The notes beneath the pieces are model-generated. The model ran no database searches and was not told the DNA's origin. It saw only the letters and a list, made by a program, of their open reading frames with translations. The translations under genes and the position numbers were made by a program. From Eimeria necatrix (Eukaryota > Apicomplexa > Conoidasida > Eucoccidiorida > Eimeriidae), in contig NW_013653114.1 of assembly GCF_000499385.1 (NCBI RefSeq), positions 1 to 47,110 of the forward strand: a DNA stretch of 47,110 nucleotides. The letters run 5' to 3'. Numbering within the stretch: the first letter of the stretch is position 1; every line of letters begins with the position of its first letter. Below, one piece after another: positions 44,028-47,110 of the stretch.

Positions 44028-45623
44028 CTAACCTGGACCTTTACGCCCCTCAGAGAAACCCTTGTCGTCACTTCTCCAGGCATCAAAATTAGCCGTTTTA
44101 AAACGCGGCGGAGATTGTTTAAAGCAAAACAGGAACCGCTTGAGCCCCAAATTTTTACTACATGGCGGACGACACCCAGACTTCAAAGTTTCCAAGGAAG
44201 TGGTAAGCATGTGGCAGAGGGCTACGTTGAAGAGGCGTGTAGCTGTCAAACTATGAAGAATGGGGGACGGAGGGTATTCATGAGGGACTGCAGCAGTAAG
44301 TCTCTTCCACCAAACGCCTTCCGGCTTTTGACCGAGCAGCTCTAATGTGGACACAATGACGTCAAACACGAGGAAACGGAGGCCGAGATGTTTGGCAGCG
44401 GCATTCGCATGAAGATCCCGAATACCAAAATTTTGATACGATACAGCGTAAGCTGCTAGATTCTCCGCAGCATTAGTTAGATACAACAATTCCTTGGAAG
44501 AAAGTGTCGGCTTGATGAGAAGATCATGAGCTGTTAAAAATTGTCGGAACGGTTTGTCCGTCACCTGAGGGGGAAAAAAGACACGATCTGGGTCAAAATA
44601 TCGCACAATTGTACTACGGTCAACAGACGGCAAACGACAAAATGGATGTGTACTCGGGTCTTCTTGCACGGCCGAGGTAGATCCACCAGCAGAAGACGGA
44701 GTAACAGTTGACAGTAGGTCCTGCACGAATGTGTCTAGCAACCGCTGCTGTTCGTCAGCTTCAGCTTCTTGTGCTGCCGCACTCGTTGAAGGCTGAGCCT
44801 CATCCTCAGGCTCCACCTGTCCATCATCTCTTTCACCAGGGGCGCCCTCGGAGCCAGTCAATTCCCCCAATTGATGCAACGCAACAATGGCTTGAATTTC
44901 ACGCATAGTCAGCGTCACAGGAAATCTTCTACCACTCTCTGAACAACACACTGCAGCTGCATCAGGTAATTCAATTTCAGGGGAATCTGGCGCCCACAAT
45001 TTCAGCAGTCCAGCAGCCGCTTGAAGTTCATGCCCACTCCACCGCCCAGCTTCAATCTTAGAAGCAGGGGGCTTAGGCAGTATGGGACGCAGTCGGCGAC
45101 GCCATCCAATTGCGCCAGTTGGTCTAATGGCCCCCTTCGATGAGGCCCGTGCCGCTTGTTGCGCGCCTGTGTCAACACTAGGTAGCTCCCTGCTATCATC
45201 AGACTCCGCCTCAATACGTGCACGCTTAGCAAGTGGCTCAAGCATGGGAGGCATCTCCGTCGTATTGTCATCAGATGAAATATCTGCATCTTCTCCCGAA
45301 TCGCTGCACCATGGGCGTTTGACAACCGCACTGGAGTCTTCATCCTCCGACAGCTGCCGACCATAGGCAGGCAGTTGATTCCATTTCTTCTGCCCTCGCG
45401 TACACAAGAAGATTAGCACAACAAGTGCTGTGGCAGATGCCAAGAAGGCCGCGCCACTACGCCTGCGAGAGCTTTTATGCACGACGCCCCGACGGGGCTG
45501 CACGCCTGATGACACTGTCTTGTCCGGATATTGCTGGAGAGCTGCACTGTTTGTCTTTTCACTTTCAAAGAGGACCGTAAATACAGGCACATTGTCACCA
45601 ACGCCCAAATTTAGAGCCTGCAT
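44028..45623 (-). CDS. Family member C: divergent paralogue with hydrophobic segment and RxLxE motif
   Basis: A single frame of 531 aa. A basic patch (HKSSRRRS, residues 49-56) precedes a hydrophobic segment at about 58-75 (AAFLASATALVVLIFLC) and more basic residues. Sixteen or so residues on comes GRQLSEDED, with RQLSE at 89-93, a fit to the PEXEL/TEXEL pattern RxLxE. The middle is acidic and low-complexity. The C-terminal domain (from about residue 325) keeps the family landmarks in order: HPFCRLP, HLGLRFLVFD, WWKRL.AAVPHEYPPSP, LKRFLFCFKQSPPRF and FDAWRSDDKGF. It is clearly more distant from A and B than those are from each other. Function is unknown. A secreted, membrane-inserted or exported product is inferred from the N-terminus. 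Confidence 0.8.
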   Translation of the reverse strand: MQALNLGVGDNVPVFTVLFESEKTNSAALQQYPDKTVSSGVQPRRGVVHKSSRRRSGAAFLASATALVVLIFLCTRGQKKWNQLPAYGRQLSEDEDSSAVVKRPWCSDSGEDADISSDDNTTEMPPMLEPLAKRARIEAESDDSRELPSVDTGAQQAARASSKGAIRPTGAIGWRRRLRPILPKPPASKIEAGRWSGHELQAAAGLLKLWAPDSPEIELPDAAAVCCSESGRRFPVTLTMREIQAIVALHQLGELTGSEGAPGERDDGQVEPEDEAQPSTSAAAQEAEADEQQRLLDTFVQDLLSTVTPSSAGGSTSAVQEDPSTHPFCRLPSVDRSTIVRYFDPDRVFFPPQVTDKPFRQFLTAHDLLIKPTLSSKELLYLTNAAENLAAYAVSYQNFGIRDLHANAAAKHLGLRFLVFDVIVSTLELLGQKPEGVWWKRLTAAVPHEYPPSPILHSLTATRLFNVALCHMLTTSLETLKSGCRPPCSKNLGLKRFLFCFKQSPPRFKTANFDAWRSDDKGFSEGRKGPG

Positions 45624-46726
45624 TTTTTGACGGGCAACAGAGGCTCAGCAGTGTGCTTTGTCAGTAATATGTACCGACAGAACCGGCATAGCAAATATTT
45701 CATTGGTCTCCCAATGGTACTTAGGATGGACCTTTGTCTCGATTCAGCATCCCGCAATCTAGTCTTCCTGGTCATACGGTTGCCGAATTTGGGAGTGGAT
45801 CCCTGAAATGGTGGGGATAAGGAGCGTCGGAAGCTGGCAGAAAAGGCTAAATATCAGCTTTGTTACGCATATGCGGGCTTTTGACGGATGTTGAGCGAAT
45901 TTCTCGCAATTAACGAACCGATCCTGCGCACGTGCATGTTGCGGAATGCGCAGCCTACCTTACGCTCAGCATAAAGAACGTCCCAGTTTCCATATAGTCA
46001 TATACAGAATAATGATAGCTTTATCTCCTTGGAGATGGGAGCTTGAATCGTACCGCACGCAACTGCAGCACTGGGGCTTTCGTGCCATTGCCCAGAACTT
46101 GTGCTGACCCTTTTGCTGTCTCCAACGTTCAGTGCCAGTCACTGCGCTCATTTCCTGCCGACACTTTTAGAGACATTTGAGCAGTATTAATACTGTAAAT
46201 GATGACTGGCTGATTCGGCGCCTCTGTTTGCCCTCTCCACTTTCACTTGCGCACTTCCTGCATAAAGCTGCACAAAACGTTATGACTGCTCGATGTTCGC
46301 TGGCGTACCTCGCTGCTCCACAAACGCTTCCTAATCGAAAGCAGGTGTATGGCACTTCTTGTTTGCAGACTATTAACCTTTCTAGAAAGCCTTATACAAG
46401 CGTCAGATTTCCATAAATATCTGGGAAGCTCAGGAACCACTCTCGACACAACGAGTAGACACGAAACTTGAAATTTCTACGAAGAGCGACTGATTTTGCC
46501 CTTAAAAACTTGATTATAACGCAGCTAGCAGTGTATTCTGATGCAGCCCAACATTTTGCCGGACTCTATGTAGGTTAACAGCGCCTGTCCACGGCGTGCG
46601 CTGAGCCGATATAAAACGATGTTGCAAGGAGCCTACGTTCAAATTTGTGGCCAGTTATTAACTATACAGAGGTATGCCCTCCAGAATTCGGAGCTAGGGT
46701 ACCAATTCACCTGAAGTCATGTCCAT
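45624..46726. other. Upstream region of member C
   Basis: Only frames of 79 codons or fewer, none recognisable. The left part should hold the promoter and 5' untranslated region of member C. Confidence 0.45.
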
Positions 46727-47083
46727 TTGAGCCTCTTTGCTATACTGTGTCAGTGCTTTTGCATTAGTCGAGTCTGTTCCTGTCTATATAGCGTGCCATC
46801 TGGGTCCGTAACCAACTTGTTTCTTATGCAGATGCGCAGACGTATAAGCTGTAAAAGCCATAGCCGCGGAGGCACTCAACGCAAGCTGCAGTGGACTGAA
46901 ATGGTAAGCACTTGGTATCTTGTGATTCTATGGCTTCCTTCATCGCTGGTCACTTCAATTCTTGTCTTGTGGATTTGTTCGTGCAAGAGAGCCGGGAGGC
47001 CGCGCGCTAGCGGTAACCGTAACGGAGCTACGACGGAGTGTCAAGCTGCAAAGTCCCCAGCTGGCCGATATCGTTGGAAGTAG
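46727..47083 (+). other. Unassigned 118-codon ORF near the window edge, possible exon
   Basis: The frame has a hydrophobic stretch (WYLVILWLPSSLVTSILVLW) followed by basic residues, and it contains a fair acceptor (cttatgcag before 46832) and a donor (aaatg|gtaagc, at 46903). It could be an N-terminal exon of a membrane protein continuing past the window. The hydrophobic-basic layout vaguely recalls members B and C, but there is no sequence match. Chance is not excluded. Confidence 0.2.
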
Positions 47084-47110
47084 AAAGAAACGGGCAAAAA
47101 TGTGTATATT

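Noticed and set aside
1..47110. tRNA, rRNA, CRISPR, telomere-repeat and prokaryotic operon signals
   Set aside because: A by-eye search for T-loop consensus (GGTTCGA) on both strands, regular spacer arrays and TTTAGGG tandem runs gave only isolated chance matches. A tRNAscan or Infernal run would be decisive.

Overview
This window looks like nuclear DNA of a coccidian apicomplexan of the Eimeria/Cyclospora type. The evidence is intron-rich genes with short GT-AG introns and TGCAG-like acceptors, CAG/GCN repeats that encode Gln and Ala runs inside reading frames, roughly balanced base composition, kilobase-scale gene-poor gaps, and conserved eukaryotic housekeeping exons. I saw no bacterial operons, CRISPR array, tRNA or rRNA gene. 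The genus assignment is inference.

Layout. 1-7.6 kb: two members of an unfamiliar gene family (A, plus strand, cut by the window edge; B, minus strand) converge across a 4.2 kb gap. 11.7-14.7 kb: a Gln/Ala-rich protein whose RGG tail lies in a short second exon. 17.9-23.7 kb: two plus-strand ubiquitin-ligase-type genes side by side, a GID8-like LisH/CTLH/CRA protein and a MATH-BTB (SPOP-like) adaptor. 23.8-29.1 kb: two minus-strand genes, an MFS transporter of SLC22A18 type and a DusA-type tRNA-dihydrouridine synthase, both split into about eleven exons. 30.5-33.8 kb: a large minus-strand protein with an N-terminal Cys cluster, a long Gln-rich coiled coil and a C2-like domain. 35.0-39.3 kb: a plus-strand Trm5-type tRNA (guanine37-N1)-methyltransferase. 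40.2-41.6 kb: two small minus-strand genes, one with a weak IBD/TFIIS-N-like helical region and one with a signal peptide, coiled coil and membrane span. 44.0-45.6 kb: the third family member (C), minus strand.

The most interesting content is the A/B/C family. It consists of uninterrupted ORFs in a region where neighbours have 8-12 exons. Members share a ~200-residue C-terminal domain (A and B are 101/203 identical by my ungapped count). B and C also carry an N-terminal hydrophobic segment followed 16-20 residues later by an RxL motif resembling the coccidian TEXEL export-cleavage site. I propose a lineage-specific secreted or exported family.

For the housekeeping genes I rebuilt exons by eye from reading frame, splice consensus and recalled family length. 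The DUS gene (11 exons, 410 aa) and GID8 gene (8 exons, 281 aa) close in frame. The transporter, MATH-BTB and Trm5 models each have at least one unresolved junction, stated in their entries.
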